A DNA stretch of 32,450 nt from Gammaproteobacteria bacterium (GTDB lineage: Bacteria > Pseudomonadota > Gammaproteobacteria > GRL18), in contig JADGEK010000047.1 of the NCBI GenBank assembly GCA_016744395.1, positions 1-32,450 of the forward strand. The letters run 5' to 3'. The notes beneath the pieces were generated by a model, which did no database searches, was not told where the DNA came from, and was given only the letters and a program-made list of their open reading frames with translations. Positions 25,409 to 32,450 of the stretch are shown one piece after another; position 1 is the stretch's first letter; each line of letters opens with the position of its first letter. The translations under genes and the position numbers were made by a program.

Positions 25409-27559
25409 ATGACAGCTCAATTACACGCCATACCCAGCACTGTGACAGAAATACCTCTGCAGGCTGCGTCTTTAGACATTTGGGACACTAAATATCGTTT
25501 AAAAACCAAGGAGGGTGATGCGGTTGATGCAAACATTGATGAGACTTATAAAAGAGTAGCCAAAGCACTCTCAGATGTTGAAAAAGGTAAGAAGAATCAA
25601 GAACATTATTACACTGAATTTTTATGGGCTCTACGTCAGGGTGTCATCCCTGCAGGCCGTATCATTTCCAATGCAGGGGCACAAGAACACAAGCCTGCCA
25701 CATCGACTATAAACTGTACTGTCTCAGGTGCTATTTCTGATTCTATGGATGATATTCTGGGCAAGGTTCATGAAGCAGGTCTGACGCTTAAAGCTGGCTG
25801 TGGTATTGGTTATGAGTTTTCAACGCTGCGTCCTAAAAATGCTTATGTTTCAGGTGCAGGTGCCTACACATCAGGCCCTCTTTCCTTTATGGATATCTAT
25901 GACAAGATGTGCTTCACCGTTTCTTCTGCAGGCGGACGTCGTGGTGCACAAATGGCAACATTTGATATTGGTCACCCTGATGTTATTGATTTCATTCGTG
26001 CTAAGCGTGAAGACGGTCGTTTACGTCAGTTCAATTTATCATTATTAATCACCACTGAATTTGTTGAAGCGGTTAAAAACGAAGGCCCATGGAAACTCTC
26101 TTTCCCTGTCACTGAAAAAGAAGTCGAGCAAGATGACTTAGACTTAAATGATATTGAGCAAATCATCTGGCGCAACCTACCCAATAAAGACGGTTATATT
26201 GTCAATAATGATGGCTTAGTTGCCTGTCGCGTGACACGCACTCTGCAAGCCCGTCGTTTATGGGACATTATTATGTCCTCAACCTATGACTATGCAGAGC
26301 CTGGCTTTATTCTAATAGATAAAGTCAATGAGATGAATAACAACTGGTTTTGTGAAAACATCCGTGCCACTAACCCCTGCGGTGAACAGCCCTTACCGCC
26401 TTATGGTAGTTGTTTATTAGGTTCTATCAATCTGACCCGCTTTGTGAACAAACCGTTTACCAGTGATGCCTCTTTTGATTGGGATAACTACCGTAAGACC
26501 ATTCAGATTTTCACTCGTATGCTGGACAATGTAGTTGAAATCAACGGTCTGCCTCTGGCACAGCAACGTGAAGAAATCACCAATAAGCGTCGTCACGGCA
26601 TGGGTTATTTAGGACTGGGTTCTTCCTGCACCATGATGGGCATGAAATACGGTGATGATAATTCCCTGGAGTTCACCGAAGAAGTCACTAAAGTGATGGC
26701 TGTTGAAGGCTGGAAAGCGGGTCTTGAGTTGGCTAAAGAAAAAGGTCCTGCAAAAATTATGGATCAAATGTTTAAAGTCACAGGTGAAATGCTGCACAAG
26801 CGCCCTGAGATGCTCACCGACGGTTTCAAAGACGGTGATAAAATTCCAGGCAAGATCCTTCATACTAAATACAGCCGTTATATGCAGCAGCTCGCAAAAG
26901 AAGAACCTGAATTAATTAAAGAACTGGCCGAAGTGGGGGCACGCTTCACTCACCACAGCTCAATTGCACCCACTGGCACCATTTCTTTATCTTTGGCAAA
27001 CAACTCCAGTAACGGTATTGAGCCCAGCTTTGCCCATCACTATTCTCGTAACGTGATCCGTGAAGGCAAAAAGACCAAAGAAAAAGTCGATGTCTTCTCT
27101 TTTGAATTACTCGCTTATCGTGAAATGGTGAATGCCAATGCCATGCCTTATTCTGACAACCCCGATGAGCAATTGCCTGACTATTTCATTACCGCAGACA
27201 GCATTTCTCCCAAGCAGCATGTGGATGTCCAGGCTGCAGCCCAGAAGTGGATTGATTCATCCATTTCTAAGACGGCCAATGTACCTACCGACTACCCTTA
27301 TGAAGATTTTAAAGACATCTATGAATACGCCTATGATAAAGGTCTTAAAGGCTGTACGACCTTCCGCTTTAACCCAGAAGCATTTCAGGGCGTATTAGTG
27401 AAAGAAGCGGATTTAGAAAAAACAACGTATCAATTTACTTTAGAGAATGGTGACGTAGTCAATCTCAAGGGTAATGAAGAGGTTGAGTATGATGGTGAAA
27501 TGCATACCGCAGCTAATTTATTCGATGCCCTTAAAGAAGGCTACTACGGAAAATTCTAA
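25409..27559 (+). CDS. nrdJ: Adenosylcobalamin-dependent (class II) ribonucleotide reductase, catalytic subunit NrdJa
   Basis: It reduces ribonucleotides to deoxyribonucleotides using adenosylcobalamin, so it works with or without oxygen. The 716-residue protein has the ten-stranded barrel motifs: first redox cysteine C103 (STINCTVSG), the finger-loop N322-P-C324-G-E326 (thiyl-radical cysteine and catalytic glutamate) with QPLPPYGSCLLGSINL, and the second redox cysteine C649 (GLKGCTTFRF). It lacks the C-terminal cysteine pair that re-reduces the active site; that part is supplied by the next gene, as in the split NrdJa/NrdJb of Pseudomonas. GGGGA precedes the start, and two NrdR boxes lie upstream. 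Confidence 0.95.
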   Translation: MTAQLHAIPSTVTEIPLQAASLDIWDTKYRLKTKEGDAVDANIDETYKRVAKALSDVEKGKKNQEHYYTEFLWALRQGVIPAGRIISNAGAQEHKPATSTINCTVSGAISDSMDDILGKVHEAGLTLKAGCGIGYEFSTLRPKNAYVSGAGAYTSGPLSFMDIYDKMCFTVSSAGGRRGAQMATFDIGHPDVIDFIRAKREDGRLRQFNLSLLITTEFVEAVKNEGPWKLSFPVTEKEVEQDDLDLNDIEQIIWRNLPNKDGYIVNNDGLVACRVTRTLQARRLWDIIMSSTYDYAEPGFILIDKVNEMNNNWFCENIRATNPCGEQPLPPYGSCLLGSINLTRFVNKPFTSDASFDWDNYRKTIQIFTRMLDNVVEINGLPLAQQREEITNKRRHGMGYLGLGSSCTMMGMKYGDDNSLEFTEEVTKVMAVEGWKAGLELAKEKGPAKIMDQMFKVTGEMLHKRPEMLTDGFKDGDKIPGKILHTKYSRYMQQLAKEEPELIKELAEVGARFTHHSSIAPTGTISLSLANNSSNGIEPSFAHHYSRNVIREGKKTKEKVDVFSFELLAYREMVNANAMPYSDNPDEQLPDYFITADSISPKQHVDVQAAAQKWIDSSISKTANVPTDYPYEDFKDIYEYAYDKGLKGCTTFRFNPEAFQGVLVKEADLEKTTYQFTLENGDVVNLKGNEEVEYDGEMHTAANLFDALKEGYYGKF

Positions 27560-27575
27560 AGGAAGATAAAGGCTT

Positions 27576-28271
27576 ATGAACATGGCAATAAAAATTGACA
27601 GTAAAATTGTCGGCTATAAAGTACTGACCGATGAAAATAAGAATGAACCCACAGAACCATGCAATGATGATCCCATCAAAGAAAGTATGCATGAAAATCT
27701 GGAGCGTCCTGAGATGCTTCTGGGTTCAACCTATAAAATAAAAACACCTCAATCAGAGCATGCATTATATATAACAATTAATGACATGATTTTAAATATG
27801 GGGACAGAGCATGAAGAGCGCCGCCCATATGAAGTATTTATTAACTCTAAGAATATGGAACATTTTCAGTGGGTGCTTGCACTGACTCGAGTCATCTCTG
27901 CTGTCTTCCGCAAAGGTGGTGATGCCTGCTTCCTGGTTGAAGAGCTAAAAGCGGTATTCGATCCCAAAGGTGGCTACTTTAAAAAAGGCGGTGTTTTCAT
28001 GCCCTCTTTGGTTGCAGAAATAGGCTGCGCTATTGAGTCACATATGAAATTCATTGGTATGCTCAAAGACAGTGAATTAGATGAACATCAAAAAAAATTA
28101 ATTGCGGAAAAGCGCAAACAGTTTGAAGAAAAAACCAAAGCAGCAGATAAAAATGAGTCCAGTGACTTTCCAGACCAAGCTCAGCTGTGCAGCAAATGTC
28201 AAACTAAAGCTCTGGTACTCATGGATGGTTGCATGACCTGCCTCAGTTGTGGTGACAGCAAATGTGGATAA
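27576..28271 (+). CDS. Class II ribonucleotide reductase accessory subunit NrdJb (TSCPD domain, Cys-rich tail)
   Basis: A 231-residue partner of the preceding gene, starting 16 nt after it. The middle (RRPYEVFINSKN to LVEELKAVFDPKGGYF) matches the TSCPD-type domain found at the end of single-chain NrdJ enzymes and in Pseudomonas NrdJb. The last 30 residues are rich in cysteines (LCSKCQTK, GCMTCLSCGDSKCG), forming a likely zinc-binding and redox-active tail that hands electrons to the active site of NrdJa. The first 40 residues are acidic and probably flexible. A terminator-like hairpin follows 52 nt downstream, so the operon appears to contain just these two genes. Confidence 0.88.
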   Translation: MNMAIKIDSKIVGYKVLTDENKNEPTEPCNDDPIKESMHENLERPEMLLGSTYKIKTPQSEHALYITINDMILNMGTEHEERRPYEVFINSKNMEHFQWVLALTRVISAVFRKGGDACFLVEELKAVFDPKGGYFKKGGVFMPSLVAEIGCAIESHMKFIGMLKDSELDEHQKKLIAEKRKQFEEKTKAADKNESSDFPDQAQLCSKCQTKALVLMDGCMTCLSCGDSKCG

Positions 28272-28322
28272 ATTGATTTAGATTGTGTGTTTAGGATTAC
28301 CCCATAAGTTGCATTAAATTAT

Positions 28323-28354
28323 AAGCCGTACTCTTTTTAAGTGTACGGTTTTCT
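28323..28354 (+). terminator. Rho-independent terminator after nrdJb
   Basis: aagccgtac (28323-28331) pairs with gtacggttt (28343-28351), including one G-T pair, across an 11-nt loop and runs into a T-rich tail. It is 52 nt beyond the nrdJb stop, the right place to end the nrdJab transcript. Confidence 0.75.
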
Positions 28355-28540
28355 TGAACTATTCCAACTCCATATGCATTTTAATCTAATAGTGTTTATC
28401 CACTTGTCTTAGTCAAATTGTAAAGTATGCGCTTAATCAACCATCGCTATTCCCAAACAATTCTCTCAGCTTCATAATGCGCCTCACTAATTTATTATGA
28501 GGACAAATTGTTTAACAGTAGACATTTATAACTATCTTCA

Positions 28541-29422
28541 TTAATTAAGAAATGAAATAAGATGGCTTATGTGTGGTTTATTTCTATCTACTTTTCTAGT
28601 CGCTATCCATAGATCATTTTTTATAGTTTTATCAGGTTTCCATAGAATATTTAGCTTACCCTCACTTAATGAGTGCTCACAAATATAACGCGGTAGAACA
28701 CTGATTCCCCATCCTGTTTCAATTGCTTTACGAATCGCTAACAGACTAGGCACGACCATTACAGGTTTAATATTGGGTCGTTGGTTAAAAGCAATGTGCC
28801 AGAACCTCCGAATAATGGGTAGCTCTGTCGAATAACTGATCCAGTTTTGATTCAATATAAACTGTTCGATTTTATTGAGTGAATTTCTCTGGCTTATAAG
28901 ATTTTTCGGAAGTTTGATATCTGGAGGTGCAATCAGGTAAAACTCCTCTTCATCAATTTTTAAATAATCCAAATTATTTCCCCGAATCTGTTGTGTAGAA
29001 ATAACCGCATCAAGTTTCCCAAGGGATAACTTTTCTATCATTTTTTCTGCATCACTTGTTTCAATATACAACTTAAGTTGTGCATTTTTCAGTTTTTCTA
29101 TGCCCATGTTATGAAAATAATCTAAAGGAACACCAAAACGAATACTTGGAATCGTCTTTACAGATGTATCTCGTAAGGTAGTCGATACTTTTTCAAGACT
29201 ATCCATTGAGGGGGCCATGCGACTATACAACTCATTGCCATATTCAGTAGGGAGCATTTTTCTCGGGGTACGTTTAAATAATAACTGTTTAACGGTTGTT
29301 TCAAGTGCAACTATGTGTTGACTTATTGCTGGCTGTGTAAGGTTACGTGCTTCCGCTGCACCTGTGACAGTTCCACTTCGATAAACAGCAATAAAGCTTC
29401 TATACCATTCAAAATTTACCAT
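28541..29422 (-). CDS. LysR-family transcriptional regulator
   Basis: A 293-residue regulator. The winged helix-turn-helix is at the N-terminus (WYRSFIAVYRSGTVTGAAEARNLTQPAISQHIVALE, about 6-40), followed by the linker helix and a two-lobed effector domain starting near IRFGVPLDYFH. Length is normal. I used the ATG at 29422 (MVNFEWYRSF), which places the motif at the expected distance; an upstream TTG would add eight residues. It is divergent from a DJ-1/PfpI gene and an acetolactate-decarboxylase-like gene across 120 bp, the usual layout for a LysR regulator and its target. AlsR and BudR, which control acetolactate decarboxylase operons elsewhere, belong to the same family. Confidence 0.92.
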   Translation of the reverse strand: MVNFEWYRSFIAVYRSGTVTGAAEARNLTQPAISQHIVALETTVKQLLFKRTPRKMLPTEYGNELYSRMAPSMDSLEKVSTTLRDTSVKTIPSIRFGVPLDYFHNMGIEKLKNAQLKLYIETSDAEKMIEKLSLGKLDAVISTQQIRGNNLDYLKIDEEEFYLIAPPDIKLPKNLISQRNSLNKIEQFILNQNWISYSTELPIIRRFWHIAFNQRPNIKPVMVVPSLLAIRKAIETGWGISVLPRYICEHSLSEGKLNILWKPDKTIKNDLWIATRKVDRNKPHISHLISFLN

Positions 29423-29542
29423 AAATATATTTATACCTATTAGCAATTAATATAATTATTATTGTATCTTAACTGCTTGTATGCTGTCACTTGAAAATAA
29501 GTTAACCAATTCTAATTAACTCAAACAACTAAGGAATATTGA
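29423..29542. promoter_or_regulatory. Divergent promoter region with possible LysR operator
   Basis: The 120-bp gap holds TTAACT (29469-29474) and its inverted copy AGTTAA (29500-29505), with AT-rich flanks. A dyad of this sort in the intergenic region would suit a LysR dimer or tetramer. The evidence is only position and symmetry. Confidence 0.35.
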
Positions 29543-30226
29543 ATGACTGCAGTACAGAGTATTTTGATTATTGTGACCAGCGTTGGTGAAATTTCTCCAA
29601 ATGAACCAACAGGTGTTTGGCTAGAAGAATTAGCCGTGCCTTATGTCGAATTTATCAACAGAGGCTACAACGTCACTGTTGCCAGCATAAAAGGAGGTAA
29701 AGCGCCTATTGATCCTCGAAGTAAGCCTACCACTGAACAGGAAAAACTATGGGGTGGTGCCATCAAAGCATTAGAAAACACCTCAGTTCTCTCTTCCATA
29801 AACTCATCTGATTTTAGTGCAGTACTTATACCTGGAGGTCATGGAACAATGTATGATTTTCCAAAAAGTAAGAGTTTAGGTGAATTGCTAAACAAATTTG
29901 CCCAGCAAGAAAAAATAATTGCCTCAATGTGTCATGGCCCGGCAAGTCTCGTTAATGTAGTACTTTCAGATGGTTCGCATTTAGTTTCAGGTAAAACGCT
30001 CACCAGTTTTACCAATGATGAAGAGTCTGCTGCAGGGTTCACTGAAAAAATGCCATTTTTACTTGAAAGCCGCTTGCGTGAGCTTGGAGCTAAATTTGTT
30101 GTGCAGCCCAATTGGTCTGATCATGTGGAAATAGACGGTAAACTTATTACAGGACAAAATCCACAGTCAAGCAAAAGTGTTGCTCTGTCAATTATTGACA
30201 TACTTTCAGATAACTCAGGAGAGTAA
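29543..30226 (+). CDS. DJ-1/PfpI-family protein (class I glutamine-amidotransferase-like)
   Basis: A 227-residue cytoplasmic protein of the DJ-1/Hsp31/PfpI superfamily. The nucleophile elbow is ASMCHGPA with C130 followed by H131. An oxyanion-forming GGHGTMYDFP segment precedes it, and the conserved early glutamate lies in GVWLEELAVPY. The layout (ILIIVTSVG start, long insertion before the GGHG segment, SFTNDEESAAGF after the elbow) fits the Hsp31-like/YDR533C class, where members act as glyoxalase III or deglycase-type enzymes or chaperones. The stop lies just before the start of the next gene, which has a GGAGA ribosome-binding site, so the two form an operon divergent from the LysR gene. 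Confidence 0.9.
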   Translation: MTAVQSILIIVTSVGEISPNEPTGVWLEELAVPYVEFINRGYNVTVASIKGGKAPIDPRSKPTTEQEKLWGGAIKALENTSVLSSINSSDFSAVLIPGGHGTMYDFPKSKSLGELLNKFAQQEKIIASMCHGPASLVNVVLSDGSHLVSGKTLTSFTNDEESAAGFTEKMPFLLESRLRELGAKFVVQPNWSDHVEIDGKLITGQNPQSSKSVALSIIDILSDNSGE

Positions 30227-30227
30227 A

Positions 30228-30986
30228 ATGAAAATTATTTTTGCTCTAATGATTATTGCTTTAGCAAGTCAAACCCTTATGGCTCATGAAAATGTTATTC
30301 AAGGAGTTATGAAACATAGCCATTATTTGAAAGAATTGCAGGTAAAATCATTTGGGGATTTACGTTTGATTCGAGAGAATAAACTAATCCCAAGTTTTCC
30401 ATTCTCTAAAATCAAATCTGATGATTTATATGGAATAGGAATGCCAAAGGGACTTGATAGAGAATTATTGATTACATCAGGTGATTTGTATGAAAGCTTT
30501 TTTGATAATCATACCTATTCGGCTGGTATTGTAAAAGAAGATCGTGCTATTGCTTTTTTGGCTTATGTTAATGTAAAAAAATGGACAACAATAAGACTGT
30601 CTGAAGATATTACTACCTTTGCTCAACTTGAACGTGCATTACCTGAATTAGCTAAGAGTGCCAGCATTAACTCAACTGTACCATTTCCATTTATTTTACA
30701 TGCAAAGATAGACGGCTTGAAATGGTATATTGTCGATGGGATGGGAAACGGTAAACCGAATCATCTGTCCAGTTTTCTAAGGTCTCGGTATATCGGTGGA
30801 CTGAATGATGTAGAAATTGAAGGCGTAGGTTTCTACTCTGACAAACATAAAGGCATTATGTCTGCACCAAGTAGTAGTATGCATATCCATTTTCGTACAA
30901 TTTCAAAACCATTATTTGTAGGTCATATCGACAATGAAATGATTCTGGTTAAGGGGGCGACACTTCAATTTCCTTCGCTGGATTAA
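30228..30986 (+). CDS. Exported alpha-acetolactate-decarboxylase-like protein
   Basis: A 252-residue protein with a clear signal peptide (MKIIFALMIIALASQTLMA, cleavage before HEN), so the mature protein is periplasmic or secreted. The body follows the acetolactate decarboxylase fold: GLDRELLITSGDLYESF (E79, family wording GLDGELIVLDG), then PFPFILHAKIDGLKWY. The zinc site is HIHF with H219 and H221 and a third histidine H233 in VGHIDNE, matching the HxH...H ligands of the family. The family's catalytic arginine, in a (K)TR(S/T) segment after the F-x-Y/W stretch, seems replaced here (IVDGMG), so acetolactate may not be the substrate or the residue has moved. Start chosen at the ATG with GGAGA before it. 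Operon with the DJ-1-like gene. Confidence 0.8.
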   Translation: MKIIFALMIIALASQTLMAHENVIQGVMKHSHYLKELQVKSFGDLRLIRENKLIPSFPFSKIKSDDLYGIGMPKGLDRELLITSGDLYESFFDNHTYSAGIVKEDRAIAFLAYVNVKKWTTIRLSEDITTFAQLERALPELAKSASINSTVPFPFILHAKIDGLKWYIVDGMGNGKPNHLSSFLRSRYIGGLNDVEIEGVGFYSDKHKGIMSAPSSSMHIHFRTISKPLFVGHIDNEMILVKGATLQFPSLD

Positions 30987-30993
30987 TATAAAT

Positions 30994-31030
30994 TCTGTAC
31001 AAGACATGCTTGAATTTTATCTTGTACAGA
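30994..31030 (+). terminator. Hairpin after the decarboxylase-like gene
   Basis: tctgtacaag (30994-31003) and cttgtacaga (31021-31030) form a perfect 10-bp stem with a 17-nt loop, starting 8 nt after the stop codon. No T run follows, so it may be a transcript-end stabiliser or weak terminator instead of a classic intrinsic one. Confidence 0.45.
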
Positions 31031-31043
31031 GCATTAATTCTTG

Positions 31044-31202
31044 TTACATCAAACTTTTCCATTCTACTTGAAGCTCGTAACTTTTTGGATCTAACTGGGT
31101 TGTATCGGCAATTAATCTTACAGAGGTCAAGTTAATTGATCCGATTTTGTGAATTGATAGTAGATAACACACTCGGTTAATTGGAAGTACCGAGGTAAAA
31201 TG
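31044..31202 (-). pseudogene. Possible 3' fragment of a decayed gene
   Basis: The minus strand is open for 52 codons ending TTQLDPKSYELQVEWKSLM before a stop. The composition looks like real protein (SINLTSVRLIADTTQLD). There is no start codon, and a different frame just upstream (IPYLFNSNALTFYLGTS) also reads like protein, as if a frameshift separates the two. No family is recognised. It may also be chance in AT-rich DNA. Confidence 0.25.
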
Positions 31203-31287
31203 TCAGGGCATTGGAATTGAAGAGGTAAGGGATTTTATTCCTCTAAATATACCCGATATTATGTCACTAAAACAACTTCAGTTACGT

Positions 31288-31311
31288 TCATATAAATGAA
31301 CATTTATATGA
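31288..31311 (+). repeat. AT-rich inverted repeat upstream of hipB
   Basis: tcatataaa (31288-31296) and tttatatga (31303-31311) form a 9-bp perfect inverted repeat with a 6-nt loop, followed by gtttttctt. It may be a weak terminator for plus-strand transcription or part of the hipB control region. Confidence 0.4.
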
Positions 31312-31346
31312 GTTTTTCTTGAAAAATAGATTTTTGAGCATATAAC

Positions 31347-31362
31347 GTTTACTACAGTAAAC
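31347..31362 (+). promoter_or_regulatory. Palindrome upstream of hipB, possible autoregulatory operator
   Basis: gtttactacagtaaac is a 16-bp palindrome (7-bp arms, 2-bp centre) lying 83 nt before the hipB start. A related palindrome (gtaaacagtttac) occurs just after the hipA-like fragment, near 32019-32031. HipB-type antitoxins repress their own operons by binding dyads, so this is a candidate site; it does not match the E. coli HipB consensus. Confidence 0.35.
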
Positions 31363-31444
31363 ATTTATCCAAAACAATGTCGATTAAAAACTCAAATCTC
31401 AGCGCCTATGAGTATTATAAACAACAGGAAAAACAAGCGTTATT

Positions 31445-31702
31445 ATGAAAATTATTTCTATCCCCCAACTCGGACGAATACTGCTTGATGGCAGAAAAGA
31501 GAAAGGGTTAAAACAAAAAGAAGTTCTTGAACAAGTAAATGTTGGGCGTACAACCCTCTCCAAGTTGGAAAATGGTTTGTGTGAGCATATTGATATGGCT
31601 ATTATTTTTCAATTACTGTCACTGTATGGACTATCGCTGGATGTCAGCCCTAGTCAATTAAATCAGCGCTTAAGAACCCGAAGCAAAGCAGGAAGGAGCT
31701 AA
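31445..31702 (+). CDS. HipB-like antitoxin / XRE-family transcriptional regulator
   Basis: An 85-residue DNA-binding protein with a Cro/CI-type helix-turn-helix (LGRILLDGRKEKGLKQKEVLEQVNVGRTTLSKLENG, about 9-44) followed by the helix LLSLYGLSLDVSP, the arrangement seen in HipB-type antitoxins. The C-terminus is basic (RLRTRSKAGRS). Its stop overlaps the next ATG by one base (taatg), with GGAAGGAG ahead, which is the translational coupling typical of toxin-antitoxin pairs. The partner toxin gene downstream is broken, so this is probably an orphaned antitoxin. Confidence 0.82.
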   Translation: MKIISIPQLGRILLDGRKEKGLKQKEVLEQVNVGRTTLSKLENGLCEHIDMAIIFQLLSLYGLSLDVSPSQLNQRLRTRSKAGRS

Positions 31703-32017
31703 TGCTTGATGAGGACCCAATTTATGTCTGGCAGAAAATAAACAAAGATGAAGCCCATCTGGCAGGTCAACTGAACTTTATTCCCTCACAAAATAAGAAA
31801 CCAGAAAAATATATTTTTGACTACAATCCTGACTTTGAAAGTATCGTTTCTCTATTTTGGTATTCAATACACAGGACTGAATAAAAAAATAGCAAGGGAA
31901 ATAATTAAAGAAGTGAGACAGGGTATAAAGGACACATTCAGTTTAATAAAAGAGATCGAAAACAAGCAAAACCATAATACGCTCCAAACCCTGAAAGATT
32001 ATTGGCTCAAGGTTTAA
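31702..32017 (+). pseudogene. Broken hipA-like toxin gene
   Basis: From the ATG at 31702 a frame runs to a stop at 31884 (opening MLDEDPIYVWQKINKDEAHL; then KYIFDYNPDFES), with the short N-terminal pattern of HipA proteins (VW...G.L.....F.Y.P.F). A second frame, entered near 31860, runs to 32017 (GLNKKIAREIIKEVRQGIKD, ending KDYWLKV) and looks like the last helices of a HipA protein. Everything between, including the kinase core, is absent. I infer a large internal deletion plus frameshift. The HipA assignment rests mainly on the coupled HipB-like gene; the protein similarity is weak. Confidence 0.5.
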
Positions 32018-32362
32018 AGTAAACAGTTTACCAAGAGTGCGTTACTTAGCATGTAGAAAAGTATCAGATACATTTATTCCACTTGCTGATATATCAAATT
32101 TTGAACAAGATATTTATTATAAGTGACATATTATAATCTCATTGACAATTAAGTCAGAAAATAGAAATTGCAGCTCATGGGGCATATTTGTTGTAGCTTA
32201 TGTTGCTCAGTATATATTGAACTAACTGATTAATATACGCTGAATATTGCAGTTTATAGGTACCTCCATAGATTATCACACCTCTGTCGACACATAATAC
32301 TTACTTCAAGTCTTAGGTTTTAAGGCAGATAGCTGAAAATCCTAAACAACTTTTATAATTTA
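32018..32362. other. Intergenic region between the hip remnant and the cytochrome gene
   Basis: About 345 AT-rich bases. A short plus-strand stretch ending at a stop near 32127 reads SDTFIPLADISNFEQDIYYK and might be more debris, but it has no usable start. The palindrome gtaaacagtttac lies at its left edge. I see no complete gene or strong hairpin. Confidence 0.45.
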
Positions 32363-32450
32363 CTAATCCACTTTAAACATCTCATGACAAGCAAGACATT
32401 GCTGCATTATTTCACCCGTAAATAGAGTAAGCGTTTCCATATCATCTGTT
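32363..32450 (-). CDS. C-terminal end of a c-type cytochrome (partial, runs off right edge)
   Basis: The minus strand reads in from the right edge with TDDMETLTLFTGEIMQQCLACH then EMFKVD and a stop. The CLACH is a C-x-x-C-H haem c attachment motif, and its place seven residues from the C-terminus is typical of the cytochrome c'/c556 four-helix group, where the haem motif closes the last helix. Such proteins are periplasmic electron carriers or gas binders. Only 28 codons are visible, so the subfamily is a guess. Confidence 0.75.
   Translation of the reverse strand, partial: TDDMETLTLFTGEIMQQCLACHEMFKVD

Larger units (their letters stand above)
30987..31444. other. Intergenic region before hipB with hairpins and a possible gene remnant
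   Basis: About 458 bases. It contains a 10-bp hairpin just after the decarboxylase-like gene, a minus-strand open stretch that reads like protein (31044-31202), an AT-rich hairpin at 31288-31311 and a palindrome gtttactacagtaaac at 31347-31362. These are described separately. No complete gene is visible. Confidence 0.5.

Overview
The window looks like a piece of an AT-rich gammaproteobacterial chromosome. Three things point that way: a guaB-guaA-tadA cluster with xseA on the far side and divergent from guaB (xseA|guaB is a familiar gammaproteobacterial neighbourhood), Fur- and NrdR-type operators, and a class II ribonucleotide reductase split into NrdJa and NrdJb as in Pseudomonas. I cannot name the genus. 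No tRNA, rRNA or CRISPR array was seen.

Layout. (1) 1-4694, minus strand: an iron-regulated-looking import cluster in the order substrate-binding protein, permease, TonB-dependent receptor, ATPase (the last runs off the left edge). A near-perfect Fur box lies before the receptor and a weaker one before the binding protein. The ABC parts are of the NitT/TauT (SsuABC-like) type, not the usual siderophore type. (2) 4695-7100: an intergenic stretch with two tiny ORFs, a Sel1-repeat protein, and a decayed IS1595-type transposase fragment. (3) 7152-10812, minus: guaB, a strong hairpin, guaA and tadA. (4) 10909-23239, minus: a 12.7 kb accessory block inserted between guaB and xseA. Its first three genes form a tight operon: a VgrG spike with a C-terminal extension, an inner-membrane-anchored beta-propeller-like protein, and a 1695-residue protein with a central OmpA-type peptidoglycan-binding domain and no signal peptide. 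Behind them lie poorly known small genes (a coiled-coil membrane protein, a small conserved-looking protein, a DUF4124-type protein, an unknown 208-residue protein, a phospholipase D-like protein) and a GGDEF remnant. (5) 23566-28271, plus: xseA, then nrdJa-nrdJb behind a pair of NrdR boxes 31 bp apart. (6) 28541-30986: a LysR regulator divergent from a DJ-1/PfpI protein and an exported acetolactate-decarboxylase-like protein. (7) 31445-32017: hipB followed by a broken hipA-like gene. (8) Right edge, minus: the C-terminus of a c-type cytochrome.

The best candidate for an undescribed system is the vgrG / propeller / OmpA-giant operon. It looks like an orphan type VI secretion effector module: the spike carries an adaptor-like tail, and the giant protein would be delivered to the target periplasm, where its OmpA domain could hold peptidoglycan. 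No other T6SS core gene is in the window, so the apparatus would have to be encoded elsewhere. Second candidates are the Fur-controlled NitT/TauT-TonB importer and the exported acetolactate-decarboxylase-like/DJ-1/LysR locus.
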